A program made the translations under genes and the position numbers. Under the pieces are notes generated by a model, which was given only the letters and a program-made list of their open reading frames with translations, was not told the DNA's origin and did not search any database. Below are positions 12,369-24,306 of a DNA stretch of 64,000 nucleotides, in pieces. How positions within the stretch are numbered: the stretch's first letter is position 1; the number at the start of each line of letters is the position of its first letter. The stretch is from Elmis aenea (lineage: Eukaryota > Arthropoda > Insecta > Coleoptera > Elmidae): NCBI GenBank assembly GCA_947652605.1, contig OX393577.1:55824108-55888107 (forward strand). The letters are read 5' to 3'.

Positions 12369-13563
12369 CAGGGTGGACCAAATTCGAATGTTTTACGGGG
12401 TATCTCGGTTACCGTAATAGATAGCGAAAATCTGATTTCGGTCTCTTGGGCTATTTTTTTGAGAAAATAACGCCTGTGCAATCAGATTTTTTCTATCTGA
12501 TTCCATTTTGGCACTACAGACGAAAAATGAAATTTCATCATTTTTGAAAATTTGCTGTAACTTCTTTATTTATTAAATTAGAACAAAATGTTATAGAGGT
12601 TTTTATACAGATTTTTTTGCTTAATTTAAAAACAAAAGTAATTTTTTCATAGCTACCTTGACTTTCGAGATATGGAGTAAACTTACATTTTTTTAAATGG
12701 AAACCCTAGTTGGCCATGACTTTATGTGAAAGAGTATTTTTTTAGCTTTTCAAAAATATATAGTTTTATATATTTTTTGCAAAAAATAACCGAGATATGG
12801 CCAATTTTGTAAAAATTCGATCATCAAAGTTTGCCATGATTTCGTAAACAAGTGATGTTTGCAATGATTAAACAACTAAACGTCATTTCGAAGTAAATTT
12901 TTCAACTTTTAAGCAAATTCGTGTATTATTTTGTATTTTATAAATGTTTATTGTGGTATTGTGAACATGGCTAAATTTGAACTATTCGAAAAGTTTAATA
13001 TGTTAGAATATTACTTTGTAAGTGATAAAAACGTAGCGGCTGTTTTAGAATTTCCTTGGCAATGACGTTTAGTTGTTTAATAATTGCAAACATCACGTGT
13101 TTACGAAATCATGGCAAACTTTGATGATCGAATTTTTACAAAATTGGCCATATCTCGGTTATTTTTTGCAAAAAATTAATAAAACTATATATTTTTGAAA
13201 AGCTAAAAAAATACTCTTTCACATAAAGTCATGGCCAACTAGGGTTTCCATTTAAAAAAATGTAAGTTTACTCCATATCTCGAAAGTCAAGGTAGCTATG
13301 AAAAAATTAAGCAAAAAAATCTGTATAAAAAACCTCTATAACATTTTGTTCTAATTTAATAAATAAAGAAGTTACAGCAAATTTTCAAAAATGATGAAAT
13401 TTCATTTTTCGTCTGTAGCGCCAAAATGGAATCAGATAGAAAAAATCTGATTGCACAGGCGTTATTTTCTCAAAAAAATAGCCCAAGAGACCGAAATCAG
13501 ATTTTCGCTATCTATTACGGTAACTGAGATAACCCGTAAAACATTCGAATTTGGTCCACCCTG
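12369..13563. mobile_element. Foldback element, about 1.2 kb with about 0.5-kb arms
   Basis: The ends are CAGGGTGGACCAAATTCGAA and the inverted TTCGAATTTGGTCCACCCTG, flanked by GTA/TAC. The left arm (12369 to about 12888) and right arm (about 13062-13563) are nearly perfect inverted copies, including GATTTCGGTCTCTTGGGCTA and ATGAAATTTCATCATTTTTG. The loop of roughly 170 bp contains a short ORF (12967-13065). Confidence 0.92.
12967..13065 (+). pseudogene. Short ORF in a foldback loop, transposase-start-like
   Basis: A 32-codon ORF, MAKFELFEKFNMLEYYFV followed by SDKNVAAVLEFPWQ and TGA. It lies in the unpaired loop of the foldback element. The arrangement (Met, hydrophobic helix with ML..Y, then a NVAAVLE-type helix) resembles the N-terminal helix-turn-helix of some insect Tc1/mariner-type transposases, but it is too short for a firm call. 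It may be the truncated coding start of the autonomous parent. Confidence 0.3.
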
Positions 13564-14184
13564 TACATTGAGAAAAAATGTAATTTCGTTATCAGTGTTA
13601 ACGCACCATTAACATCAAAATGTTGATTAGCGTGAACGTACGTGCCGATTAAAACATCTGATATTATTGTTAACATACCTTTAAAGTAGTAGGCGTATAG
13701 AAATACGAACATGCAGGAAAAGGGTAAAGTAAACTGCGGAGAGTTGCTTTTAGTAATACATTTAAATTAATTGCTTTTCCCTTTTTAAAGTCACGAAAAT
13801 GAGCGACACGCAATCTTAATAAAATAATCAGCGTGAGGTTGCTATTTGCTATTGTATCTAAAGCTCATGTTTGCTATTACATGCGAATAAGTAATGCTTG
13901 CGTGAGTAAATTAAGGATTTTTTTTTGTGGCTGCATGCACACGGTCTAAGTAATTTACCACGCAGGAGATATTTGGGTAATTGGATGGATTGTCAAATAT
14001 AAAAACATCTGTACATGTTTCAAAAATGTTAGTTTAGTTTTTTTTTAAATTTCTATTTATGTATCGCAATTCGTACGTCAATATTTAACGTCTAGAGAAA
14101 AAAGGAAACACTTTTTATGCGATGACGTTTTATTTCCGGTTGTACCGGAAGTGGTAACAACTTTTTTCGACGCAAGTTTTTTTT

Positions 14185-14235
14185 TCTTGACCCCGAAAGG
14201 AACAAAATCCGATTAAGAAGAAGAAGGTATTTCTT
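14185..14235 (+). repeat. LINE 3' end with (GAA/AAG) tail
   Basis: The sequence GACCCCGAAAGGAACAAAAT, then GATTAAGAAGAAGAAGG, matches the complement of 14645-14700 (3' end of the LINE fragment at 14640-15625). It is therefore a severely truncated copy in the opposite orientation. Confidence 0.5.
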
Positions 14236-14639
14236 TCTTTATTAAAAGTACATATGGTTCTGGTTATAACCAGAACCCAACCTGCGTTTAGTGCAGTTAA
14301 AAAAAAACTATCATTAATTCTCTTTAATAGAAGAAGATGCCATTTATGTTTCAGAGAGTTTTATCTCTTATATTGCGCGTGCGCCATCGCCACAATGAGA
14401 GGTAATTGAAGCCAGTAAAGCTATTTGAAAATAGATTTCTCTCCTATATTAAGTGTTCAGGACAGTTGACAGTATTAGTAGAAAATCAAATGAAACTGGG
14501 AAGCGCAGGGCCCTACGCAAAGACAAAAAATCAGAAGAAAAGCAAGCTTTATTTCCAAAATATTGTCATACTTATATTCTACTTTGTAAATTGTTAAACA
14601 AACAACGAATTTGACAAATACAATTAGACTATAAAACAA

Positions 14640-15625
14640 AAAAGCTTCTTCTTTTTCTTCTTCTTAATCAGTTCCCCTTGTACCTTTCGGTGTCGAGGTA
14701 TGCTTTTCTATTTATGTATTATGTTTCTCCACTCCTGCCTATCGTTAGCTAATTGTGGCACATCTCTCCAGCTGACTCCTTCTTCTTCTAGTCTCTTCTT
14801 TTTCCCATTTTATCCTTGGTCTTCCTCTATTTCTTTTTCCCTCCATCTGCATTTTCCATCCTATTTTCGCGTATCTACTTTCTGGTATACGTAGTAAATG
14901 TCCAAAACATCTTAATTTATTCGTCTCCATCTTTTTCTTAATATCTGTTACTCCTAGGTTATTTCGAATTTTTTCGTTACTGATTTTATCAATCAGTCTA
15001 CATCCCTTTATTCTTCTCAGATATATCATTTCCTGTACTTGTATTCTTTGTTTTTGAGTTCATGTTTCTAAACTGCACGTGAGAGTGGGTACGTACACTG
15101 CATTAAAAACTCGCGTCTTCGTTTCTTTTGATATATCCTTGTTGTTATCAAACATTTATTAGTGGCGTAGTAATATTTCGTCACTGCCGCTATTCTGTTA
15201 TTCAGATCTTCATCCAATGTACCATTTTCTGCAATTATTGTTCCTAAATATTTAAAATTTGCTACCTGCTCTATCTTGTTTTGGTCTAACATAATAATTG
15301 TAACTGGTTCATGATTTTTCGCTATAACCATAACCTTTTTCTTTGTTATATTGATATTCATATTATATCTACTTAATGTATCTGCCCATATGTCTTGATT
15401 GAATTACAAGTCCTTTTCGCTTTTAGCTAATAGCACCACATCATCTGCAAAGGCTAATTCTGTTAAGGATATTGGTTTTAGTTTTATTCCAACCCCAGTA
15501 AGCTTTCTTTGTGTTTTGCTTAGGTACATTCTTTAATTATTTTATCCATAAGAATTATAAAGAGCAGTGGACTTAATATGCCTTCTTGTCTTACTTTCGC
15601 TGTTGTTATAAATTCCTGGGAATAA
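14640..15625 (-). pseudogene. LINE reverse-transcriptase fragment (endonuclease-RT type)
   Basis: Reading the minus strand from about 15625 there is EGILSPLLFIILMDK, then the catalytic box LAFADDVVLLAKSEK (about 15425-15460). Next are FKYLGTIIAENGTLDEDLNN and RIAAVTKYYYATN, then the C-terminal block KLRCFGHLLRIPESRY and GKRNRGRPRIKWEKE, and a GAA-rich 3' tail near 14645-14670. This order is that of a non-LTR retrotransposon ORF2 from the RT palm to its C-terminus. Frameshifts and stops interrupt it. It is truncated upstream of the palm. The exact clade is uncertain. Confidence 0.85.
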
Positions 15626-15667
15626 AAAAGCTAAATGACCCAATTTTATTATAAACTAAATAGAAAC

Positions 15668-16001
15668 CAGGGCTGCGGAGTCGGTAAAAAAAAAGTCGAC
15701 TCCGACTCCGACTCCGACTCCTGATAATTTTAGTAGGTCGACTCCGACTTCGACTCCGACTCCAACAAAATTAAATACTAAGACATTTTATTGTGTGTAA
15801 TATAAGAAAAAAAAAAATAATAAACATAAAAAAATTATTTAAAATTTCAGTTTAAATTTTGCGACAAAGGACCAAATCGCAATTTTTTGTTGTACTCGGA
15901 GTCGGAGTCGGAGTCGGTACATTTTTCCCGACTCCGACTCCGACTCCACTGACCAGAAATTCCCCCTAAACTCCGACTCCGACTCCGACTCCACAGCCCT
16001 G
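15668..16001. mobile_element. hAT MITE with GACTCC hexamer arrays
   Basis: The ends CAGGGCTGCGGAGTCGG and CCGACTCCACAGCCCTG are inverted repeats rich in GACTCC/GGAGTC hexamers. A perfect 8-bp duplication ATAGAAAC flanks it (15660-15667 and 16002-16009). The CAGGGCTG end and 8-bp duplication fit the hAT superfamily. An internal pair of hexamer arrays (15900-15950) makes two nested hairpins. Non-coding. Confidence 0.9.
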
Positions 16002-16969
16002 ATAGAAACTTAATTAAAATTAATGTTTTAGCTTTTGCTCCCCCAAAGTTTTTTACTTTCACTTTCGTTTAAAATTAAAGCGTTTATAGATAGAATAACT
16101 TCGAAAAACTATTAACAATAAAAAAAAAACTATTTTAGCAAACAAAACGAATTTTACCATTAAACTGACGGTGATTGCATAAATAATTAATAATATCTAT
16201 TTTATAAACATCCCAAAAAAATGAAAAAAGAAAGTAATTAGTAATTAGTATTTACTACCTACCTATATTTTTTATAAACAAAGGACGTGCGCTTTTCGTT
16301 AATTGGCGTTCCGCGTCAAATTTAGCGATAATATTTGATAAATAATCTGCATTAATGGTATAATTTATGTATTTAGTTTAGTTTTATCATTAAACAATAA
16401 CTTTTTTAATGATACATAATTGTTTGTATTCCTATGCTATTAATGAGTATTTGTATTTAATAATACCATTATATATGAAAAAATACGCTCTTTTCAAATT
16501 CAGTAAAAAAATAGTGATTTAAAAAGAAAACGCCTGTTTTTAAAAAATATTTAAGCCGATAAATAACGCAGATGCTAAAACATCACAGTAAAATTAAATA
16601 GTTTACCCTTGTCAATTTTTCTTAAGTAAAACTTATTTTTTTTTTGTCATATGCGATAAGGATGATTTGTTTTGGAACACATGTTATATGTATAAGATAA
16701 TTTCAGATTGTTTGGTTACTAGTTTAGTGTGTTTATTAGCTTAGACATGCTGGGATTTAAAAAAATGTTAAAAAATTAGCAATTACAAAATTAAGAACTG
16801 TTTGTTTCACTTTTTAGTAATTGAAATTTTAAAATTATACGTTATAAACTACTATGGAGAAATTTATTTCGAATTTACAGATACAACTACAGCCGTTAAT
16901 AATAAAAATGTAATTGTTTAGGTATGTTTGTTAATTAAAGAGATTGTTAGATAAAAACCCTAACGGATA

Positions 16970-17380
16970 ATGTGTTTTAAATTAGTTGTCAAATATTTAA
17001 GAGCAACCCTCAATAATTTAATAAATTTTGAAGTGTTCCGCTGGTACATAAAGTTGAGAACCGCTGATCCAAAATACTTAACAGTTAACACTAATAAATT
17101 GCGTAATTATATATTTTACGATCATAATTTTATGGTAGGTATAGCACGAAAGAAAGTTTTCTTCACAAACAAACCCCGTCCAACAGGTTTCACTTTATTA
17201 CAGTTAAGGGATTTAAGAAGAGCATCAATTTCATGCACTACTATCACTAATTTGACCACAAGCTTTTCGAAGTTTTCAACCAAATTGTGTGGGTTCGGCG
17301 ACGAAAGAATAGCAATAAAAAATAATAAGCTCTCACAACACCCTTACAATAAAACAAGTGCTGAAGGCGTGAGTCCGTGA
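16970..17380 (+). other. Unassigned 136-codon ORF
   Basis: An uninterrupted frame (MCFKLVVKYLRATLNNLINF... to ...KTSAEGVSP) in AT-rich DNA. I recognise no domain, signal peptide or family. It could be chance, an eroded retrocopy, or an exon of an unknown gene. Not supported as a gene. Confidence 0.15.
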
Positions 17381-17774
17381 GTATAACAAGTGAAGTAATT
17401 TAAGTATTGTTTTCACGGTCGACTTAAGAGCATTGTCATGTTTTTTAATTATTGAAAGTTGAATGAGATATGCCAAGATATTTGTGTATTGGATTAAAGA
17501 AATAGGTTAAGAATTGTATGTACGATCTACTTTTTTTATTAAGCTTGTACGAAAGAATTAACGTTTATTGCTGATCAGTGGCGTATTTAGAACCATGTCA
17601 AGGGGGTTTTTAAAAAAATGAAATGGTGTTTTAAAATATAGACAGGATTAAAATTTAAATAATCAGATTTAGTAGCCGATAGTTTTATTTCGTGTAAATG
17701 TACGAATGTTTACTGTGGATATTTTTTTATTTTGTATGAATAGGAAAACGGTCGTCGACGAGCATTATCTAGAG

Positions 17775-18965
17775 CAGGCCCGTGCAACCTTTTAATCCAA
17801 AGGGCCAATTTAATGAAATCATATTGGGCCGCACCACTTTTTAGTTTATATGGAGAAGGGTCCGAAGAAAATTTGAAACTGATTTTTTTCGGGCATACAT
17901 TTTCAATATGAGCAACGCAGTGATATACAAAGAATTCCCTAAAAAAATCGATTTTTACACGCATGCGCTGTTTATAACTAACGTGAGCTCTGGTAGCTAT
18001 GCATCGCCCTCCCAATCCCATTTAGTACTGGATTCTTAAGGTGTTTACCATTGCGATGCGCTCATTACTATGAACCCAATAGACAAATGTCATTTACAGT
18101 TAGGCCAGTCGTAAAAGCGTTCCAACAAGGGCTAATACTGACCAATACATTTATTAGTACATAGTTCACGCATGCGAATAAACCAGGTCATGCACTGATC
18201 CATGGATTGGTTTTAAAGGGCTTGTTGGAACAAACTTAATGTTTACATCACCGGCGATATTTACCTGCTATTGTCATATTGTGATTACGTGTAGTAATTG
18301 TAAAATGCATTAAACTCCAACCGCAGACAATTGTTACTGCCATTTGACATTTAGTTAGTTGTTTTTTGTTTTTATTTTCATAGATAGCTTGATAACTGAT
18401 TGGTAAAATACGATTTTTCTTGATTTTGTGACTTATTTATAAAAATAGATATAAAGCAAGTATTATATCATTAAAATGAGAAAAGAAAAGCACATTTAGT
18501 TATTCCATAGCCAACTTCGCGGTCCTTGAGGAAAAATGAAGTTAGAGGTAATATCTTAAAAATAGTAAGTGATAAAAAAATCTAAAATAACAATTACATT
18601 TTCCATTAAAAAGTACCTTAAGAAAGTACTAATAAAATGATCTAATGATAAAGACGAAAAAGTTACAAGAGAAAAAAGAAATTCAACGTTTTCATCTTTT
18701 TTGCTGTAACATTTGAAGTAGTAGGACTTTTGTATTTTTTAAAATTTATTGTAGCTCCTCTCATACTTGGGAATAATTTATCTAATTTAAGCAAATCTGT
18801 ATCTCTTATAATAAGCGAGATTCCCATGCTGGAAATATTATCTGGGACACCCTGTATATCGAATTATGGATTAAGGTGAATAATTTTTTTGTAAGATGTT
18901 CGAGGGCCACAAAAGTTCTTTCACGGGCCGGATGTGGCCCGCGGGCTGCCAATTCGTCAGCCCTG
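17775..18965. mobile_element. hAT-like element or composite
   Basis: The left end is CAGGCCCGTGCAACC and the right end contains GGCCACAAAAGTTCTTTC and GTGGCCCGCGGGCTGCC, finishing CAGCCCTG. The right end closely matches that of the hAT element at 41099-41677 (GGCCACAAAAGTTCTTTCGC, GTGGCCCGCGAGCCGCC). No convincing 8-bp duplication flanks it. Inside lie a 115-bp hairpin (18117-18233, GTTCCAACAAG/CTTGTTGGAAC) and a CAGGGTG-family end at 18760-18850. Non-coding. Confidence 0.6.
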
Positions 18966-20860
18966 GGTTAGGTAAATATTTCAAATTGCTATTGTTGATG
19001 ATAGGAAGGTTATAGTTGAATTTTTAAATGGGATTTTAACATTATTTATTTCAGGAACTTGGCACAATTTGCACCGTTTTAGTTTATACTGTTACTACAC
19101 ACTTAAATACACAATTCTGCTTCCCGTATTCAATAAGTTAACCTACTTGCACTACCCGTCTTTCGAAAATATCAAACAACAATAATTCATAATTCAAACG
19201 GTGTGTCACGTTTTGTGGGACGGTTCAGTGAATTCGTACTAGTAGTAAGCACGTTTTTAGGTGCCACGTGTACTCGTGTACAGGTGAAATTTCTCGGGCT
19301 CACTCAACCGTCGTTAAACATGGAATAACAAGCACATCTAATGCTTTATTATATTTAAGAGAAACTGGTCATATTCTAACAAGGATTCTTTGAAATTATG
19401 GGCAGTTGTAATTTCTACCAGGTCATGGTTGTTGATATCATTGCAGCCGCGAGTAATTGGTTCCACTTGCTGCCCGCGACATTTTTGCTTCATTGCCGAC
19501 ATCCTCTATAACTCATATTATACTTTGCAGTTATACCAGAGCCGATGTGCTTTTTGTTTGACAGAAATCGGCAAAATGTTGGATATTGATATTATTACCG
19601 CAGCAAACCCTAGCTTTGTAGAACAATGAGTATTAATAAATCTTTTCGAAAACAGGTGCTTCTCCCATCTAAATAAAGAATGCCTGTTTTTGAAACTTAT
19701 AATTGATTATATCGTATTTTTTGATTTTAGGATTATGGGAGGGGGGTTATAAAGTCAATCGCCATCGACAAACAAATCAGTAATAATTCTTTAACGAAAT
19801 ACCATTACCTTTTGATAAAGGTGGCATTCTTATGTTCGAAAACTATTTTGTTTAAATTCTAATTTTAGATCAAACCCCAGAAAACTTTTCTAACAAGAAA
19901 AAATCTGCACTTAATAAAGATAAATTGATATTTTTATGTTTTGTTGTACACATTTTTTTTTTTAGAATGCCGTTAGTGTTTTTGTTCCAAATTATATTTT
20001 CTTATTTTCCAGGTAAGTTTAACGTCCAAATACTTTTGATAATAGTTTTTGCACAACAGTTTTAACATTTATAAGGTTTTAAGATTTAGTGTAGGCAAAG
20101 GAACAAAATAATGCGTTAATGAGAAAGATGATCATATCTGAATTTTGATTTAGCTTTCAAAACCAAAACATATTCACTACCAATAACTTAAACTCAGGCG
20201 TGGCTATTAATGATCTTGATTTAAAAATAAAAGTTTTTATAAGCTTTTAGTTAAAAAAAAATGTTAATAATTATTTTTTATTTTGGCAGCATCTATTTTT
20301 TAAGATATAATTTGGAGAAGTTTATTTTGTCTCCAATAAAAAGGCATTTAAATATTGTGAGAAAATGATTTAAAAATAAACCAGAGATTAGTTAAATAAA
20401 AATAGTCTGTGAAAGTGAAACAATGCTTAAAATAACAAAAGGTAGTTAACATCAATTAACACTCATCGGTAAATTTTTGTGAATGCAAATTAGTTACAGA
20501 TAATAAACAAAAACTGTAATTGCAGGAAGAAATAAAGTTTCCATCTAGTTTAACAATCTAGTTTTGGATATCATCAGTAAAACATCTATAAGACTTAATG
20601 GTTACCACAATATTTTTGAATTTTATAATCTTTTTCATGGTATTAAACTATTTATATTTTAAACTCAATTGTATTAAGACCAGCTAATATTTACGAAAAT
20701 ATGATCAATTCATTTCAGATAAAATCACGTTTAGCCACTTTTGCACGTTTTGTTGATGTCTAATATTTCGTTTTTATGTATGATCCTGCTTAAAATATAC
20801 CCACAAAAGTGAAGTTAATTGACAAACAAAATTACTTCTTGTTTTGTTAGCCTCTTTTTA
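18966..20860. other. No gene recognised
   Basis: AT-rich. The only notable feature is an exon-like segment at 19966-20012 bounded by strong splice-site sequences (see findings). The ORF at 19390-19629 has no recognisable features. Confidence 0.4.
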
Positions 20861-20864
20861 GTCG

Positions 20865-21140
20865 CTAGCCTCTTACCACAAGTGTCGTGGTCATTCTATT
20901 CTTTGTTTCGGTACGCTGCATTGGAATTTCTTTCCACTTTTTCCGATCTTTTGCTTCTTGGGGCATTTGGTGAAGTTTCCTATGAAGACTCTTCATTTGT
21001 TTTAGCCATCTACTAGGAGACCTTTCTGGTTTTCCATCAACATGTCCTTGCACGATTAGTTTTTAAAGACTTTTGTCATATCTTCGAGATATGTAATCAA
21101 AATATTGCAATAGTCCCTGCTGTCTGTATAAAGTTTGTTG
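20865..21140 (-). pseudogene. LINE reverse-transcriptase C-terminal fragment
   Basis: The minus strand reads LQYFDYISRRYDKSLK near 21070-21120, then after a frameshift VQGHVDGKPERSPSRWLKQM and PQEAKDRKKWKEI. The pattern (FGHIxRR..., G.VeGKR..GR.P.RW, A.DR..W) is the C-terminus of endonuclease-RT LINE proteins. It is truncated on both sides and dead. Confidence 0.7.
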
Positions 21141-21270
21141 TTAGCCTACAAAGTTTTATTTCTGTGTATAAATGAGGGGTTTAAAGCTTATAGAAAAGGG
21201 TTCATCTTGTGAATGTTCAAAACGTCTAATTTAAACTTATGTTAATGAGTATGTATTAGGTTGATAAAAA

Positions 21271-21402
21271 AGCAGGGCTTCGAACCGGAACTGAACCGAA
21301 AACCGGAAAAAACCGTTATTTTTGTCGGAACGAAAACCGGAACTGAACCGGAAAAAAAATCGGTTTATTACGGTTCGTACAAACTCGAGCGTTTTGTTTA
21401 TA
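21271..21402. repeat. hAT-like end with GAACCGGAACTG repeats
   Basis: CAGGGCTTCGAACCGGAACT is followed by further GAACCGGAA repeats, then the sequence is cut off by the foldback element at 21403. The start CAGGGCTTCGAACCG resembles a hAT MITE end. No partner was found. Confidence 0.45.
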
Positions 21403-22025
21403 CAGGGTGTGTATAAATTGGCGGAAGCGCTACACGTGACGATGTTCTTCGTAAAATTCTAAGTCGAAAATCTTAATACAAAAATGTTGAACCATGTTTG
21501 CTGTGTCTGCAAGAGGTCCTCAACGTTTTGACATTCAGTCCTTTAATAAGCTTTATTATTTAATATTTGTTAATAAAAAAGCTGCGATTTGGAATAAAAA
21601 TAAATTTCGAATAATATTTTTTCCTAGATAGTGTTTTTCTTTTCAAAAATTGGCGTTGAAAATTTGTTAATCACTGATTTGAATGAAAATAATACACATG
21701 GCAACATTGTCATAAGCTGTCATCTTTGTTTTTCTCTTAATTATTTCTAGTTTGTGTTAGACGATACCTAAAAGTTTGCAGCTATGTTTACGAACTGAAG
21801 GCTTTCAGTTCGAACAAATATTATAAATACCTATGTAAAAATTGCTGATAAAAAAATGCCCAAACGCAAATCAATGGATGCAATGTTGCCAAATTTTTGT
21901 TTCTTTAAATGGTTCCTGAGGCCATAGGAAGCATGGTACAACATTTTTGTGTTAAGATTTTTGACTTAGAATTTTACGAAGAACATCGTCACGTGTAGCG
22001 TTTCCGCCAATTTATACACACCCTG
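21403..22025. mobile_element. Foldback element, family A copy 2
   Basis: CAGGGTGTGTATAAATTGGC at the left and GCCAATTTATACACACCCTG at the right, flanked by TA. It is 623 bp, with the same internal sequence as the copy at 24671-25295 (TGTGTCTGCAAGAGGTCCTC; ACTGAAGGCTTTCAGTTCG). Terminal inverted repeats of about 95 bp. Non-coding. Confidence 0.92.
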
Positions 22026-22073
22026 TATATGTTTCGTTTAATAAATTATATTATATACTTCTATTTCCAATTA

Positions 22074-22765
22074 TTATTTATACCTTATTATACCAAACAA
22101 CAAAAACAAAAAATTTCGTCGGCTTATGACGAAACAATGTTTCCAGATGCGTTTTGATGGTCTTAAGTTGGAGTAATTTTTTCCATTAAAACTTAAGACA
22201 GTATTCCGGAGGCACCGGTGAATACTGAGGGTGATAGAATTCTTCCAAGCCAAACTCAAGCAGCTTTTGCCTAGTGATTAAAGATGTATGCGGTCTAGGT
22301 GTTGTGGTGAAACAGAACATCTTTTTTTGTTTCTACTGCTGGTTGTTTTTCTGCGATAGTTCTATTAGATTATTCAGCTAAGAGTTGTGTGATTTACTTG
22401 TAAGAGCTTATAATGGATGACAATATAACATTCTCATTAAATACAAAGTATCTCTTTTCGTGGATGTCGACTGGAATTTGATTGCACTAACTCCCATGCT
22501 GATTTTGTTTATTCCCATAATCTCTTTCGTTTTTTAATTTTCGTCATCGATTACTACAATTTGTAAACCTTCCATATAGCTTTTCAGGAGTCGATCGCAA
22601 GTGGATATGCGATCAATCAAATTTGTCTGAGCTACTTTCTGTGGTATACAAACATCATGTGAGTTTGACGCATCTTTTAAAGAAAAATGTCTGGTACGAA
22701 ACTTTGAAACCCATTTTTGAACTGTCTGTACATCAACAGCAGCATTTTTTTTGGCACTCAAAATC
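22074..22765 (-). pseudogene. Mariner transposase pseudogene
   Basis: Read on the minus strand: VDVQTVQKWVSKFRTRHFSL (N-terminal HTH region), then TNLIDRISTCDRLLKSY, with conserved mariner segments missing between them. After a spacer come HHNT and PRPHTSLITRQKLLEFGL (the DNARPHTS catalytic block, with Asp replaced by His) and NGKNYSNL near the C-terminus. Fragments fall in all three frames with stops. It is internally deleted and inactive, and is flanked on one side by the foldback at 21403-22025. Confidence 0.8.
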
Positions 22766-23139
22766 TTAGTTTCGCAGAGCCGGTTTTTTTTTTAACAGGA
22801 AAACAACTTATGAATTTTCAAAATTTAATTTTTGTTATGGCTCAACTAAATGTTCCTTTAAAGCAGTATTGGTCTGATTTAAATCAGCAGATTTTTGAAA
22901 CTAAAATCGTGATTTAAATCAAACTTTATTTATTTTCACGCATCAATGTCGCACGTCATATATAAATTAAATGCACGCTTTACTTCCACCGGCTTAAACA
23001 ACCGCTAGTAAAATACGCCGGAAATATTGCCTATTGGCTTCTTATAGATTGGGGAGAAATAAAGTCTCTACAGGAATTTTCTTGTTGGAGACGCATTCCG
23101 GTAGATTTAATTTGTATATTTTCACAATAATTTTTAATT

Positions 23140-23772
23140 TTATGGTAAAAAGATCTACAGCCTCATCAAAAAGTCTGCAACAATTGGAAAAGTTTTTTAT
23201 TGTCGATTTCTCAGAAAATTTTATTCTTGATAAAAGTTGGTGCATGGTATAAAAAAAATTTTAATTTAAAAAAAGTTCATACGACACTAGCTATTTTAGA
23301 AATATTCGCAAGGTTAAAGTGTCCTTATTTTAAGAGTATTAAAAAAAATCACAAGAAAACGGTAGTTTATATTGAGTAAAATTTTTAAATTTCAAATATC
23401 TTTTTAACTTTTTAAAAATTCTTAAAATAAGGGCGCATTTTGGATGTTAAAATTACTTTAAAAATAAATATTGAAATTTTAACGTCATATTTCACCTTTG
23501 GTCGTATTTTTGAATTCTAACCAATCTCTCTCTTTGAAGTTTTTATTGTAACTCTTAAAATAAGGCCCCTTTAATCTTATTATATTTCTGATATCGCTTA
23601 AATCTGGTATCGTATAAATTTTTGTTAAATTTTTTCCATTATTAATTAGTTTAGGTTAGGGTACCTTAGTTTAGGTCATCCACTAACTTTTATCAGGAAT
23701 AAATGTTTCTGAGACATTTTTAGTTAAAAAACTTCTCCATTTGTTAATACTTTTTGAATGACGCTGTATAGA
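23140..23772. mobile_element. Foldback element, about 0.6 kb
   Basis: The left arm (about 23155-23345: TCAAAAAGTCTGCAACAATT, TTCTCAGAAAATTTTATTCT, GTGTCCTTATTTTAAGAGTA) is inverted on the right (about 23550-23772: ACTCTTAAAATAAGG, TCCATTTGTTAATACTTTTT, ending GACGCTGTATA). A solo end of the same family lies at 31915-32010 (GACTTTTTGAATTACGCTGT). Flanking TTTAAATCA-rich sequence at 22880-22925 and 23850-23990 (ending GCCCAACCCTG) resembles ends of the hAT element at 35753-38338, so this foldback may be nested in a hAT MITE. Confidence 0.65.
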
Positions 23773-24285
23773 AGATATAATGCAGTGTGAATAATAAATA
23801 AATTGGTTGTAAAAACAGAAAATGGTCAAGTTTCTTAAAAAAAAAGACAAAAAAAAACAAAAATTCTTTATTTTTTAAATTTAAATCAACGACAAAAAAA
23901 AAATCAAAAATTCGTTATTTTTTATTTAAATCAACGATTTTTGATTTTTTTAAAATTAAAATAAAATTTTGCCCAACCCTGCTTCAAAACGTCAGCTGTT
24001 TAAATTGTACAATATATTTTGGTTTAGCATGGTGATGTTGCTACCAGATAAGTTTAATTTTGATTTACGAGGGAGCAACGATGTTTGTGTCAATCCAATA
24101 GTTTGAATGTAAAAATGAGTTTTATGAAGTGGCTACTAAACTTCAGGCACAGTGTATGGATGCCGCAGTGCAGTGATCGATCGTTCACATCAAGATTGAA
24201 CTGATAAATATAGTGAAAGACAGATTAGCTGTTAGCAGTATATCTTCGATTAATTTTCAGTCATGAGATGTATTTTAGTAATATA

Positions 24286-24306
24286 CAGTGCTGGACAAAA
24301 GTCGGA
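24286..24306. repeat. Solo Tc1-like terminal repeat
   Basis: CAGTGCTGGACAAAAGTCGG follows TA. This is a typical Tc1/mariner terminal sequence. No partner or transposase is nearby. Confidence 0.35.

Noticed and set aside
17710..18021. 103-codon minus-strand ORF
   Set aside because: It runs across the left end of a hAT-like element and has no protein family signature; most likely chance.
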